From Nansenia antarctica (taxonomy: Eukaryota; Chordata; Actinopteri; Argentiniformes; Microstomatidae): 64,000 nucleotides of DNA. Positions within the stretch are counted from its first letter, which is position 1; every line of letters begins with the position of its first letter. A model generated the notes under the pieces. That model was not told the origin of the DNA. It worked only from the letters and a program-made list of their open reading frames with translations, and did no database searches. Below, piece after piece: positions 47,823-57,670 of the stretch. Both the position numbers and the translations under genes were made by a program. The stretch lies in contig OZ022342.1 in assembly GCA_963989245.1 (NCBI GenBank), forward strand, positions 35,253,179-35,317,178. Direction: 5' to 3'.

Positions 47823-49144
47823 GTTCTTCCACAGAGTATTTCCTCTTCTCCCTTGTTTCCTTGAAGAGATGCCTCTCCCCCGCAGAGTTCAGGACGGTTT
47901 TTTGAAATCTTATCTGGGCCAGGAGCGCCTCCCTCCACTCACTCATCATCTCGTTGAGCCGCGACTGCACCTCCTCCTTGGACCATGGCCCCCCCAACTT
48001 GGTGACACCTTGTGTCAACTGAATTTTTGTGGTCCGAAGTGCGGCATCTTTAGCTTTTTTTGATTCTATCTTGCTCGCCATCTTCTCCTCCAGAGCCAAT
48101 TGTAGTGTAGCCTTCTTTTCCTTCATTGACAAAATGAAGGAAGGAACTTGACGCCTTGCCTCATCAAGAACCTTTGTTCTCTCAGCAGGGCTCAGGCTCT
48201 CCAGATAATTGCTGGGCTTATTTTGCCACCACATGACCAGCGTCTCCAGGTTGTGATTGGAGATGGAGGGCTTGGAACGGAGCAGGTGGTCAAGCACAGC
48301 CAGGTCACACTCACCCAGCATGTTGGTCTTGGGGACTGTGCTTGCCATCTGCTGTACTGGAGTGCTGGGGTGCCAGTGTTTCCCCCCTGGCAGCTGGATG
48401 GAAGCCTGCCTCTGTAGCACAACCAGCATCTCCGCGCTAATGAGCTCAATGGCGAGCTGGGTGAAGGCGCTCTCCTCCGCATTCTCCACCTCTCTGAATA
48501 TCTTTGCCGTCAGCTCGTTGTCAAGGGGCTGCACGGCGAACACTGAACCCCTCTTCATCGCCATGGAGCCATCGATGGACCACACCTGGAGGGAGGAGAG
48601 CATCCTTTCAAGATCACTGTTCAGATCTAGGATGTTACCAGGCATCTTCAGGATCCTTTCGAAAGGCTCCATGAGGAGAGCATAGACCAGGCCCATGGCC
48701 CTGCACCCGGCCCTGTACAGAGGCTCCTTAATGTCATACCTCACTGACTTTACCAGGTCGTTGTCAGCAGGCCAGTCAGTGAGGAACATAGCAGCATCTT
48801 CCCAGTGGAAGTACAGGGCCAGGGCATTTTGAAATGAAATGTTCATTCGGTAGGTCACAAGATAGTTTTTTGTCTGCCCTTTGCCTCTCAAAAAAACCTC
48901 CCACATGTCGGGTGCCCCAGCAACTGCAGACCCACGCCGTGTGAATAGGGCTGCAGCGGTTCTGATCACTCGTTGTGTCCCTGCCTCCTTACTGTGCAGA
49001 CTGTGGGGATTGGTGCCCTCAGAGAGTGTGATATCCAGAGCATGGAGAGCACGGGCTGCTGCATGCTCCATATTCACCAGCAGGTGCATTCGGCACGCAA
49101 AGGTCCCCATCTCCACGAGCTGCTGTTGCTGGTCTGTTGAAAGA
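47823..49144 (-). CDS. Exon 5 (main block) of the candidate transposase
   Basis: About 440 codons from a TTTTTTAG acceptor. It includes LSTDQQQQLVEMGTFACRMH, LFTRRGSAVAGAPDMWEVFL, LKSIARTA-like helical stretches, SAEMLVVLQRQASIQLPGGK and NHNLETLVMWWQNKPSNYLE, and a lysine/glutamate-rich coiled region towards the end. The frame breaks at a run of ten A's (plus positions 47813-47822). Most of it matches, from memory, a conserved but unnamed protein family. Confidence 0.75.
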
Positions 49145-49412
49145 CTAAAAAATATTTTAAAAGCTTTAGATTAGATTAAAGTGTGTAAAATGTGTGTAAA
49201 ATGTGTTTGCACAAAATAAAACACTACTCACAAGAATCAGAGTTAACAGTTAACTAACTATAATTCTTCTTGTCCTTTTCTAATTTCTTATCAATACTCA
49301 TTTATTGTTTCTATTAACACACAAAACAAATTGAAGCCTCCTGGTCTTATTGAAATAACTAGCCTAATGCACTGCTATCAAACTGGGATTATCTAAAATC
49401 ACTGCATTATAC

Positions 49413-49687
49413 CTATCAAACGCTGGGATTATTGTTGGCAGTAGCTCTTCCCGAAACTGGGCCAGAAGTCGATTGAAGACCCCGTTGACTGCTGCCTGGT
49501 CTGACATCAAGCACTTGATGCTCGACACAAGTGATGCCACGATTACTGACTTCTCCTCCTCAGCTGATGTGATTGCTGCTGCAAGACTGTCTATGCTCTC
49601 CTTGAAAGCGGTCAGATAGGTCTCAGCATCTCCTCCTGCTACCTGCCTCAGCCCTAAGGTCAGGTGTTTCCCTGACTTCAGTGACAC
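49413..49687 (-). CDS. Exon 4 of the candidate transposase
   Basis: A 275-bp exon after a TTTTAG acceptor, ending GATAG/GTATAA. It encodes VSLKSGKHLTLGLRQVAGGD, then SIKCLMSDQAAVNGVFNRLL and FREELLPTIIP. Two bases carry over to exon 5. The MSDQAA motif recalls the second acidic position of RNase H-fold transposases. Confidence 0.75.
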
Positions 49688-49871
49688 CTAAAACATACAC
49701 CGTAACCGCTTTTAAACCTCAATCATGTTTGCCTTAAAGCAAATTCACAATAACAATAAATGCATTTTGTATACTTACATATATTATATATTTTATGTAA
49801 ATCCAGAATTGCAATCAATGTATAAATTAGTATAATAATTTACTGCCTGATTTAACAACAAGTACATGTTG

Positions 49872-49914
<43 letters not shown>

Positions 49915-49959
49915 TAGAGGATTATGGTTATTGTTAGAGGGCTCAATGGCAGTACATAC

Positions 49960-50064
49960 CTGCATGCCTTGGTAATGGCTGTGATTAAATGTGGTGGCAT
50001 CCTGGTGTAGTGTTGTGCCTGCACCAATCTCCGGATCAAAGTCCTTCAGCATTTCCTCAGCAAC
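49960..50064 (-). CDS. Exon 3: LHQD-containing exon of the candidate transposase
   Basis: A 105-bp exon, in phase on both sides, bounded by an AAG acceptor and a GTATGT donor. It encodes VAEEMLKDFDPEIGAG and TTLHQDATTFNHSHYQ. The aspartate in LHQD is the best candidate for a first catalytic acidic residue; no experiment or alignment supports this here. An ac microsatellite (49877-49910) lies in the following intron. Confidence 0.7.
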
Positions 50065-50186
50065 CTTACCAATGGACACAATTGATTTTATTATGAATTT
50101 GCCATAAACATAATTGTGTTTAAATGGGCAAAACATTTTCAAGAAGTTGAGCAATAGACCAATATCATGTTCAGATATATTTTTAC

Positions 50187-51090
50187 CTGCTTACTCGCCA
50201 CTATTCTGGCCTCCATCATAATACGACTGCTGAGAAGTGTCTTGCTGGGAAGCCTCTGTGGTACCTTGCCCGTCAGGTTTTTAATTACTGTAGTGAGGAC
50301 CTTTGGCAGCTTTCGGATGCTCACATTCCCCTCTGTCAGTAGTGTCATGCAGACCTCCCGGATTTCATTTGTGTATCTGCCATTTTCAAATGTGGCAACC
50401 TCCTCCCTCTCAGTGCAGTCTATCACAGACTGAAGCTCTCGCTCTCTCCTTTCCAGCTGCTTTACCTCAGCTTCCAGGTGTTGAATGGAGGCCTCTGCCA
50501 TATCTTCAGCCTCATCCCTCTCCCGCCTGGCTTTCGCCACATTCCCTCTCATCACACTCAGCCTCTTCTGAAGGGCCACCTTCTCCTGCTTCCACTTGTC
50601 CTGGAGGCTCAACTTCTCAGTGAGCACTTGTATTACTCCCTCTTTCTCCTCAAGATCCTCCTTGGATAGCTTAATGGTAGTTTTTAGCGGTTTAATTGTT
50701 TTGTCTTTCATGTCCAATGCTCTTTTTCTTGGTAAAGTTGCTTTTACTCTAATTAATTGTTGTAGGCAGAGGTCATACTGTTTGGTCAGATTAGAGTTCT
50801 CAAGTTCAAATTGTTCCAATTGTAATTTCAATGATTGTCTGTCCAATGTGGCATCTATGCTGGCCTGCTGATACTGTAATATACTGGTCTGGAATTTGGT
50901 CTGACTATCAGCTGCGTTTTCCTCCATGGCTGTGAGCTGTGTTTGTATTTGAGAGACCTGCTCTTCTGATGACTGAAGCTTTCTGCTTAGGGATAGGTTT
51001 TCTTTTTTGAGTTGGGTTTCAATTGAATTTGGGGTTCGGGCCTTTGGTGGAAGGAATTCAGATTGCCAAAAATAATTGTAGGTCTTTACA
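50187..51090 (-). CDS. Exon 2: coiled-coil region of the candidate transposase
   Basis: Open for nearly 300 codons. It includes NSIETQLKKENLSLSRKL, then KPLKTTIKLSKEDLEEKEGV and long Glu/Lys/Arg/Leu heptads typical of a coiled coil. The last part (REVCMTLLTEGNVSIRKLP, LTGKVPQRLPSKTLLSSRIM) is compact and globular-looking. It ends at an AAGCAG/GTAAAA donor (50186-50185). Coiled coils would serve multimerisation. Confidence 0.75.
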
Positions 51091-51319
51091 CTTGTTTTTC
51101 TTCATTTTCTTGATTTTAGAGAGGGCATTTTTGTCTGAGGCTGTTTGAGCGTCCATATTTATTAGGAACCAATTTAATTATTTCTTCAGTTAATTCTGCT
51201 GCAGTCTTCCCCTTTAAACTCTGCTCATAGAGCCAGCCGTTTGTAACGATAGGTGTCACTTGAGGTAAAATTTGGAGAGGTGACACTTGAGGTGACACTT
51301 GAGGTGCGTTTGTGGCCAT

Positions 51320-52118
51320 AGCTAGACTCTGTAAAAATCAAATATGAACTTATCAAAACAAAGAACCGAAATTAGGCTAGTCAGTACTGTGTGTTACATG
51401 GATAACATTTTATGTGGACATAAAACAACATATACACTTATCTAGCAATCTTACTATTAACCCTTCGAAACCGGAGGTTTCACATTCACACAAACAGCGT
51501 CTAGCGGGCTAGAGTAGGCTCTCGAAATTACAACCGGAGCGGAGTAGACTGTATTTCTAATCAAAAGGATTAGAAGACAAACATGGATACAAGACAAACA
51601 TGTAGCTATATGTATATATTTTTAGATAGAAAACAAGTTGAATTGAACAGAAACCCACCGCGAAGATGATCAGACGTCAATAATGATGAAGATCTGTCAA
51701 GTGTCTCCTTAAATTTACCACAGGAAAAAATCCTCCAATGAGTGGAGACTGGCGGAAGACCAATAGGAAGTCAAGATGCCTTAGATACAGGTGACACGTC
51801 CATTAAAAGGATTACTATTGATCAGAGCCGCGGAAATGGCAAGAAAGAGTGCTTGTAAATAGCGGAAAATCACTGGGATTAGAACGGCGCCGCTGAATGC
51901 GGCAGTGAGTAGCAACGGTAACATTGAAATTACATTCTTAAAACAATAAGTAGATCGAAAACAAGTACACAGAGCTAAAACTATAATACATATGGACATG
52001 TATGTTGACACATGTAAGACAATATCTTCCAAAAATGTATTTTTAATGGTGATTAAGTAGCGCAACCCTGGCAAAACCCCGTTTTCGCACGTTCTACGAC
52101 CAGTGGGTGGACTCCCTA
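51320..52118 (-). other. 5' flank of the candidate transposase gene inside the element
   Basis: About 800 bp between the start codon and the element end without a convincing frame. It should hold the promoter and subterminal binding sites; none is identifiable by eye. Confidence 0.45.
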
Positions 52119-52753
52119 CAGTATATCATCTGCATACAGTGTAATATGGTGTTTAGTATCATTAAATGTAATAGGAGAGATGAGGGGGGGGTGGTCTAAT
52201 TGTCTGAGCTAGCAGTTCTAGCGAGAGAGCAAATAGCAATGGAGAAAAAGGACAGCTTTGACGGCAGGACCATGAGATGGGAAATTGAGCAGAGATATTA
52301 TTTATTCCCTGTGACAATCTTAGCAGAGGACCGCACAGGGTGAGTCAATATCTCTGGTAGCATGAATAACATGTAACAGGCAACACATTGTCTGATGCTA
52401 AGCGGATTCTAATGAAACCTGTCTGATCATGGTGAATTAGTTTGGTCATCATTGGTCATCTACTCGGGTGGCTAATACTCTTGCATATACCTTAATTTCT
52501 GTGTTTAAAATGGACAAGGGTCTATAATTGCTACACAGTGTGTGGTCCTTATTGGGTTTAGGTAACACTGCTATTATAGCTGAGTTGGCATCTCTAATAA
52601 AATACCCCTTTTCAATGGAAAAAATAATCATATCCCCAAAAAACTGACCAAGTTCGTTCCCAAAAAATTGGTAAAACTCAGGGGGAATCCTATCTCAGCC
52701 CGGGGACTTTCCCTTCTTCATTCCTGTGATCGCCTTGTGTAAGTCAGTCAGTG
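52119..52753 (-). pseudogene. L1 ORF2 reverse transcriptase, part up to the YADD box (piece 3)
   Basis: The minus strand reads TDLHKAITGMKKGKSPG near 52700, then EKGYFIRDANSAIIAVLPKP, HTLCSNYRPLSILN and KVYARVLATRVDD, and ends ITLYADD at about 52126-52150. These are the fingers and palm of the L1 reverse transcriptase. Stop codons interrupt the middle. It adjoins piece 2 through the inserted element and piece 4 through the palindromic element. Confidence 0.88.
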
Positions 52754-53550
52754 CAACCTGGTCTCACACGGCAGCCGTCAGGATTCGACGTCTGTCGTTC
52801 GTCTCCAAACGTCGAATTCCGACGAGAAAACGAGCTCTGAAAGCGCAGGGGTGCGCCTGATATGTGCGCCTGTCGGGCTGCACGCCACATTTTGAGATAC
52901 AAGCGCTTCAACGTTCATTCATTTGGAACTGCGAGAATGAGTAACATTAGCCCGATTGCACTTGCATTAATAAAGCGTTAATATATTTATTCTTTAAACA
53001 AACAAATCTGGGGGAGTGGTCGGAGTTAACGAGATATTGTTCCAATCCTGGCCATTCAAGTTTGCATTGCCTAGCGTGTAGGCCCGTGAGAAATTGAGAG
53101 CATATAAATCACTAGATGCCTACAACTACGCAATCTGTGGTCATGTACAGTACATCAAATACCATGACATAGATTCTAAATAAGAACAATATTCCATTTG
53201 CTTACAGATTCCGGGGTGTGGCGTTATTTGCCGATGTCCGTGTGAGTCGTCCGCGAATACATGCGTCTTCCTCTTTGCTGGATTTGTCTGCTTGACTGCA
53301 TCACGTTGTTTAATTATAAATAAGAACAATATTCCATTTGTTCATTTGCTTTAATGAAATGACAATAATTAAACAAGTCCTGAGCAGGGCGAACGCAGGT
53401 GTAAACATTAGAACAGTCTATCTATTTCCTCTTCCGGTGGAATGCATTTGCACACAACACAGCTCACAGTAACAGTGCTAACATTGAATTTCTGAGCATT
53501 AATTGCAACATTAATGAACATATTATTACACGGTTGCTACAATACTTTAC

Positions 53551-53723
53551 CTGATATCAAATGGGCGGCACATGCACAAGCATTTTTTAAAAATCTTGTC
53601 CTCAGTCCAGTTGACGCCGCCTGTTGCTCTGAAATGGTCTGATCCTGATGGAATTCGGTAGAACTTGAGTCCGATAGTCGTGGAATATCGATTCTGACAA
53701 CCGAACACGCAACAATCAGACAT
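53551..53723 (-). pseudogene. THAP-like exon, left arm
   Basis: ATG at 53721-53723 starts MSDCCVFGCQNRYSTT, then GLKFYRIPSGSDHFRATGGV and NWTEDKIFKKC, ending at a CAG/GTAAAG donor (53550). The CCVFGC start and FYRIPSG follow the pattern of THAP zinc fingers. The later zinc ligands (Cys-x2-His) are not evident, so folding is doubtful. THAP domains bind the ends of P-type transposons. Confidence 0.6.
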
Positions 53724-54091
53724 TTCTTTATGCTAGTAGCCGTTGTAAGCTATTTTAAGCGTACCTAACTCTATGGAGGGTGGATCGTGCCACATTTAAA
53801 TGCAATACACACATCGGAATGCAATACACACATCGGAATGCAATACACGTGTAACACTAAATACAATGCAAAAATACGGCATATTTGTGCCAAAATAAAA
53901 TCAATGTGTATTACATTTGAGCGCAGCGTATTACATTTGGTCATGAGTGTATTCCATTGAGCATGTGTATTACATTTTGGTCACGAGTGTATTCCATTGA
54001 GCATGTGTATTACATTTGAGCGCAGCGTATTACATTTGGTCATGAGTGTATTCCATTCGAGTGTCGGTGGAAGAGTTTGAAGCAGCGGAGA

Positions 54092-54179
54092 CAGGGTTGC
54101 CAGATGGGCTGTTTTTTGTGGATTTAGCTGTTTTTAGACTGGTTAGGCTCGAAATTGTCAATCCCATCTGGCAACCCTG
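54092..54179. mobile_element. 88-bp hAT-type MITE, left-arm copy
   Basis: It begins cagggttgccagatgggctg and ends cccatctggcaaccctg, near-perfect inverted ends. An 8-bp duplication agcggaga flanks it (54084-54091 and 54180-54187). The same MITE occurs at the mirror position in the other arm. Confidence 0.88.
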
Positions 54180-54784
54180 AGCGGAGAGTCTACAGATAGT
54201 ATGTTTACAGATATCGCACTGCTGGAGATGCACTCTACACGTTCTTAAAAGAAATAAAGCTTTATTGTACTTAAAACAATATTTCGTATGTGTTTTTTGA
54301 GAGTTCTTTACATCAAATGATATACATCATGTCAGCTGTGTGCCAATCAATCAGGGGGGTGGCACCTGGACACGCCCCTGGCTGCACTTGCATTAATTAG
54401 TTAGGCCACATCATTAGTTAGGCCACATCATTTTGAGATACAACCAACGGAGAACAGATTTTAATAGGCCACATTTTGAGATACAACCAACGGAGAACAG
54501 ATTTTAATAACAACAGCAGAAACAATTGTCATCTTCACTGTTTTATTCGCTGTCAATAGGCCTATCAAACTAGGCTATTGTACAACCCGACGGCAGTGCG
54601 ATTCAACGTTCATTCATTTGGAACTGCGAGAATGAGTAACGTTAGCCCGATTGCACTTGCATTAATTATAGGCTACATTTTGAGACCGGTCGGATCTATT
54701 CATACAACAAGGGACACAGCACTTTCCCGTTTTCCCCATATTGTCAGGGTATTTGAGCCTCGGAAAAGCGCTATATAAATATAA

Positions 54785-55095
54785 TTTATTTATCAAAGTG
54801 GGTGTGGCTTAGACAGTTAGGGGGAGTGGCTTGTATCAAAGTGGGAGTGGCTTGTATCAAAGTGGGTGGAGCTTGTATCAAAGTGGGAGTGGCTTAGACA
54901 CTTAGGGGGAGTGGCTTGTATTAAAGTGGGTGGAGCTTGTATCAAAGTGGGTGTGGCTTAGACAGTTAGGGGGAGTGGCTTGTATCAAAGTGGGTGGAGC
55001 TTGTATCAAAGTGGGTGTGGCCTGTATCAAAGTGGGAGTGGCTTAGACACTTAGGGGGAGTGGCTTGTATCAAAGTGGGTGGGGCCTGTCGGTGG
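54785..55095 (+). repeat. Minisatellite of about 20-bp units in the left arm
   Basis: Units such as gtatcaaagtgggtggagct and gtatcaaagtgggagtggct alternate with 'tagacagttagggggagtgg'. The right arm (about 56275-56335) has only two or three units, so the array expanded in one arm or shrank in the other. Confidence 0.85.
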
Positions 55096-55205
55096 GGCCG
55101 AGCCGAGTCGGAAAATATCCGAACCGTGTCTGTGGCACCTACGGTTGCGACGCTAAAGTCCTTTAACCTTTAATGTCACACTAGGCCCCAAAAGCCTGAA
55201 TTAAA

Positions 55206-55483
55206 GTGCAGCCCGACAGGCGCACATATCAGGCGCACCCCTGCGCTTTCAGAGCTCGTTTTCTCGTCGGAATTCGACGTTTGGAGACGAACGACAGACG
55301 TCGAATCCTGACGGCTGCCGTGTGAGACCAGGTTGGTCAGTGTGATGGATCTGCTGATATGGTTAGCTTCCTCTTGAGTAAGAGAGGAAAGGTTCAAATC
55401 GCTAAGGAAGTTTTTACACTTATCTCTGTCTAATGAGACTTCAGAGGAATATCGTGATGCATAACATTTGCGAAATTCTACAT
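55206..55483 (+). repeat. Internal copy of the element's right end plus flanking L1
   Basis: This 278-bp stretch appears identical to 58527-58804. It includes the terminal repeat, the gtcagtg duplicate and about 145 bp of L1 sequence outside the element. A 53-bp direct repeat borders it (55156-55208 and 55485-55537). Confidence 0.9.
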
Positions 55484-55537
55484 CAAGTCCTTTAACCTTT
55501 AATGTCACACTAGGCCCCAAAAGCCTGAATTAAAGTG

Positions 55538-56152
55538 CTGGGGTACGTTTGGGCCCAGGGAACGGGCTGCGAAAGAGTCACACTCACCAAACTTGACACA
55601 CTCCTTCCCCTTCATGGGACAATGTACCATGTCAACTTTCACCCTCCTAGGCCATTCCCTAGAGGCCTTCATAGGTCTCTGCCTTTTGACTGAAAGGTGC
55701 TCCTGCTGGGGTACGTTTGGGCTCAGGGAACGGGCTGCGAAAGAGTCACACTCACCAAACTCTACACACTCCTTCCCCTTCATGGGACATTGTACCATGT
55801 CAACTTTCACCCTCCTAGGCCATTCCCTAGAGGCCCTGCACGCGACGAGGCGGAACACTGTAGGGAGCTCTAGTGCTTGATTGGAAGTGCCGTTTGGAAA
55901 AAGACATCTTCTCACACGTACAGGCACACAACAAGTACAACATGTTGCATTTTCATGCCATTAGGCAACTTGCTTCCTAGCATAGCAGGTCCCTGCTAAT
56001 ATATAGCAGTCGCGTGCAGGGCCTCTAGGGAATGGCCTAGGAGGGTGAAAGTTGACATGGTACAATGTCCCATGAAGGGGAAGGAGTGTGTAGAGTTTGG
56101 TGAGTGTGACTCTTTCGCAGCCCGTTCCCTGGGCCCAAACGTACCCCAGCAC
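55538..56152. repeat. Centre of the palindrome with 167-bp repeats and loop
   Basis: A unit starting ctggggtacgtttggg occurs at 55538 and 55705 and again inverted at about 56020-56152. On the minus strand the units keep open frames (REWPRRVKVDMV, CPMKGKECV, GECDSFAARS). Inverted 'ccctgcacgcgac' near 55846 and its mirror near 56011 bound a loop of about 165 bp. Coding function is not established. Confidence 0.7.
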
Positions 56153-57044
56153 TTTAATTCAGGCTTTTGGGCCTAGTCTAGTGTGACATTAAAGGTTAAA
56201 GGACTTTAGCGTCGCAACCGTAGGTGCCACAGACACGGTTCAGATATTTTCCGACTCGGCTCGGCCCCACCGACAGGCCACACCCACTTTGATACAAGCC
56301 ACTCCCCCTAACTGTCTAAGCCACACCCACTTTGATAAATAAATGATATTTATATAGCGCTTTTCCGAGGCTCAAATACCCTGACAATATGGGGAAAACG
56401 GGAAAGTGCTGTGTCCCTTGTTGTATGAATAGATCCGACCGGTCTCAAAATGTAGCCTATAATTAATGCAAGTGCAATCGGGCTAACGTTACTCATTCTC
56501 GCAGTTCCAAATGAATGAACGTTGAAGCGCACTGCCGTCGGGTTGTAAAATAGCCTAGTTTGATAGGCCTATTGACAGCGAATAAAACAGTGAAGATGAC
56601 AATTGTTTCTGCTGTTGTTATTAAAATCTGTTCTCCGTTGGTTGTATCTCAAAATGTGGCCTATTAAAATCTGTTCTCCGTTGGTTGTATCTCAAAATGT
56701 GGCCTATTAAAATCTGTTCTCCGTTGGTTGTATCTCAAAATGATGTGGCCTAACTAATGATGTGGCCTAACTAATTAATGCAAGTGCAGCCAGGGGCGTG
56801 TCCAGGGGGTGGCCTGGGGTAGCACGTGCCACCCCTGAAATCTGATTGGCCACCCCAGGTGCCACCCCCCTGATTGATTGGCACACAGCTGACATGATGT
56901 ATATCATTTGATGTAAAGAACTCTCAAAAAACACATACGAAATATTGTTTTAAGTACAATAAAGCTTTATTTCTTTTAAGAACGTGTAGAGTGCATCTCC
57001 AGCAGTGCGATATCTGTAAACATACTATCTGTAGACTCTCCGCT

Positions 57045-57132
57045 CTGGGTTGCCAGATGGGATTGACAATTTCGAGCCTAACCAGTCTAAAAACAGCTAA
57101 ATCCACAAAAAACAGCCCATCTGGCAACCCTG
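57045..57132. mobile_element. 88-bp hAT-type MITE, right-arm copy
   Basis: Mirror copy of 54092-54179 with the corresponding duplication tctccgct (57037-57044 and 57133-57140). It starts ctgggttgcc, one change from its partner. Confidence 0.85.
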
Positions 57133-57499
57133 TCTCCGCTGCTTCAAACTCTTCCACCGACACTCGAATGGAATACACTCATGACCAAATGTAATACGCT
57201 GCGCTCAAATGTAATACACATGCTCAATGGAATACACTCGTGACCAAATGTAATACACATGCTCAATGGAATACACTCATGACCAAATGTAATACGCTGC
57301 GCTCAAATGTAATACACATTGATTTTATTTTGGCACAAATATGCCGTATTTTTGCATTGTATTTAGTGTTACACGTGTATTGCATTCCGATGTGTGTATT
57401 GCATTCCGATGTGTGTATTGCATTTAAATGTGGCACGATCCACCCTCCATAGAGTTAGGTACGCTTAAAATAGCTTACAACGGCTACTAGCATAAAGAA

Positions 57500-57670
57500 A
57501 TGTCTGATTGTTGCGTTCGGTTGTCAGAATCGATATTCCACGACTATCGGACTCAAGTTCTACCGAATTCCATCAGGATCAGACCATTTCAGAGCAACAG
57601 GCGGCGTCAACTGGACTGAGGACAAGATAAAAAAAAAATGCTTGTGCATGTGCCGCCCATTTTATATCAG
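57500..57670 (+). pseudogene. THAP-like exon, right arm, frameshifted
   Basis: It mirrors the left-arm exon, from ATG 57500 to a CAG/GTAAAG donor, but lacks two bases shortly after the start ('ttgcgttcgg' instead of 'ttgcgtgttcgg'), which breaks the frame. It also has an A10 run near 57629-57638. Confidence 0.6.

Larger units (their letters stand above)
47408..51319 (-). pseudogene. Candidate transposase gene of the uncharacterised element
   Basis: Exons inferred from frame and GT/AG signals on the minus strand: 1 (51319 to about 51116, MATNAPQVSP), 2 (about 51090-50187, coiled coil), 3 (50064-49960), 4 (49687-49413), 5 (49144 to 47408). Junctions 2/3/4/5 keep the reading frame. Exon 3 has GTTLHQDATTFNHSHYQG, exon 4 LTLGLRQVAGGDAE and CLMSDQAAVNGVFNRLL, and exon 5 FACRMHLLVNMEHAA. 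The LHQD and MSDQAA aspartates and the following RMHLLVN histidine are spaced like acidic/histidine residues of RNase H-fold transposases; that is inference. Breaks: a frame problem near 51100 between exons 1 and 2 and a shift at a homopolymer in exon 5. Otherwise open, about 1,000 residues in total. Confidence 0.72.
46645..52118 (-). mobile_element. Uncharacterised DNA transposon with a large multi-exon gene
   Basis: A 5,474-bp insertion exactly inside the L1 YADD codons. The duplicate cagtata lies at 46638-46644 and 52119-52125, and the shared bases allow a 7- to 9-bp reading. The ends are weakly inverted: tagggtgttcacac, and in reverse complement tagggagtccaccc. L1 reads ADDILLFIDN when the element and one duplicate are removed. 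The interior encodes one large protein in at least five exons on the minus strand. It resembles abundant uncharacterised fish and invertebrate proteins I remember but cannot place in a named superfamily. Confidence 0.8.

Noticed and set aside
47821..48685. Plus-strand frames of 80-142 codons opposite the candidate transposase
   Set aside because: They fall wholly within exon 5 of the minus-strand gene and lack motifs.
53790..54060. Regular 'gcaatacac' and 'gtattacattt' repeats considered as a CRISPR-like array
   Set aside because: Spacers are not unique, the pattern is mirrored in the other arm, and the genome is vertebrate; it is a simple tandem repeat.
55335..55483. L1 fragment in the palindrome centre read as a separate L1 insertion
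   Set aside because: It is identical to the L1 next to the element's right end and adjoins a copy of that end, so it is a copy of the flank.
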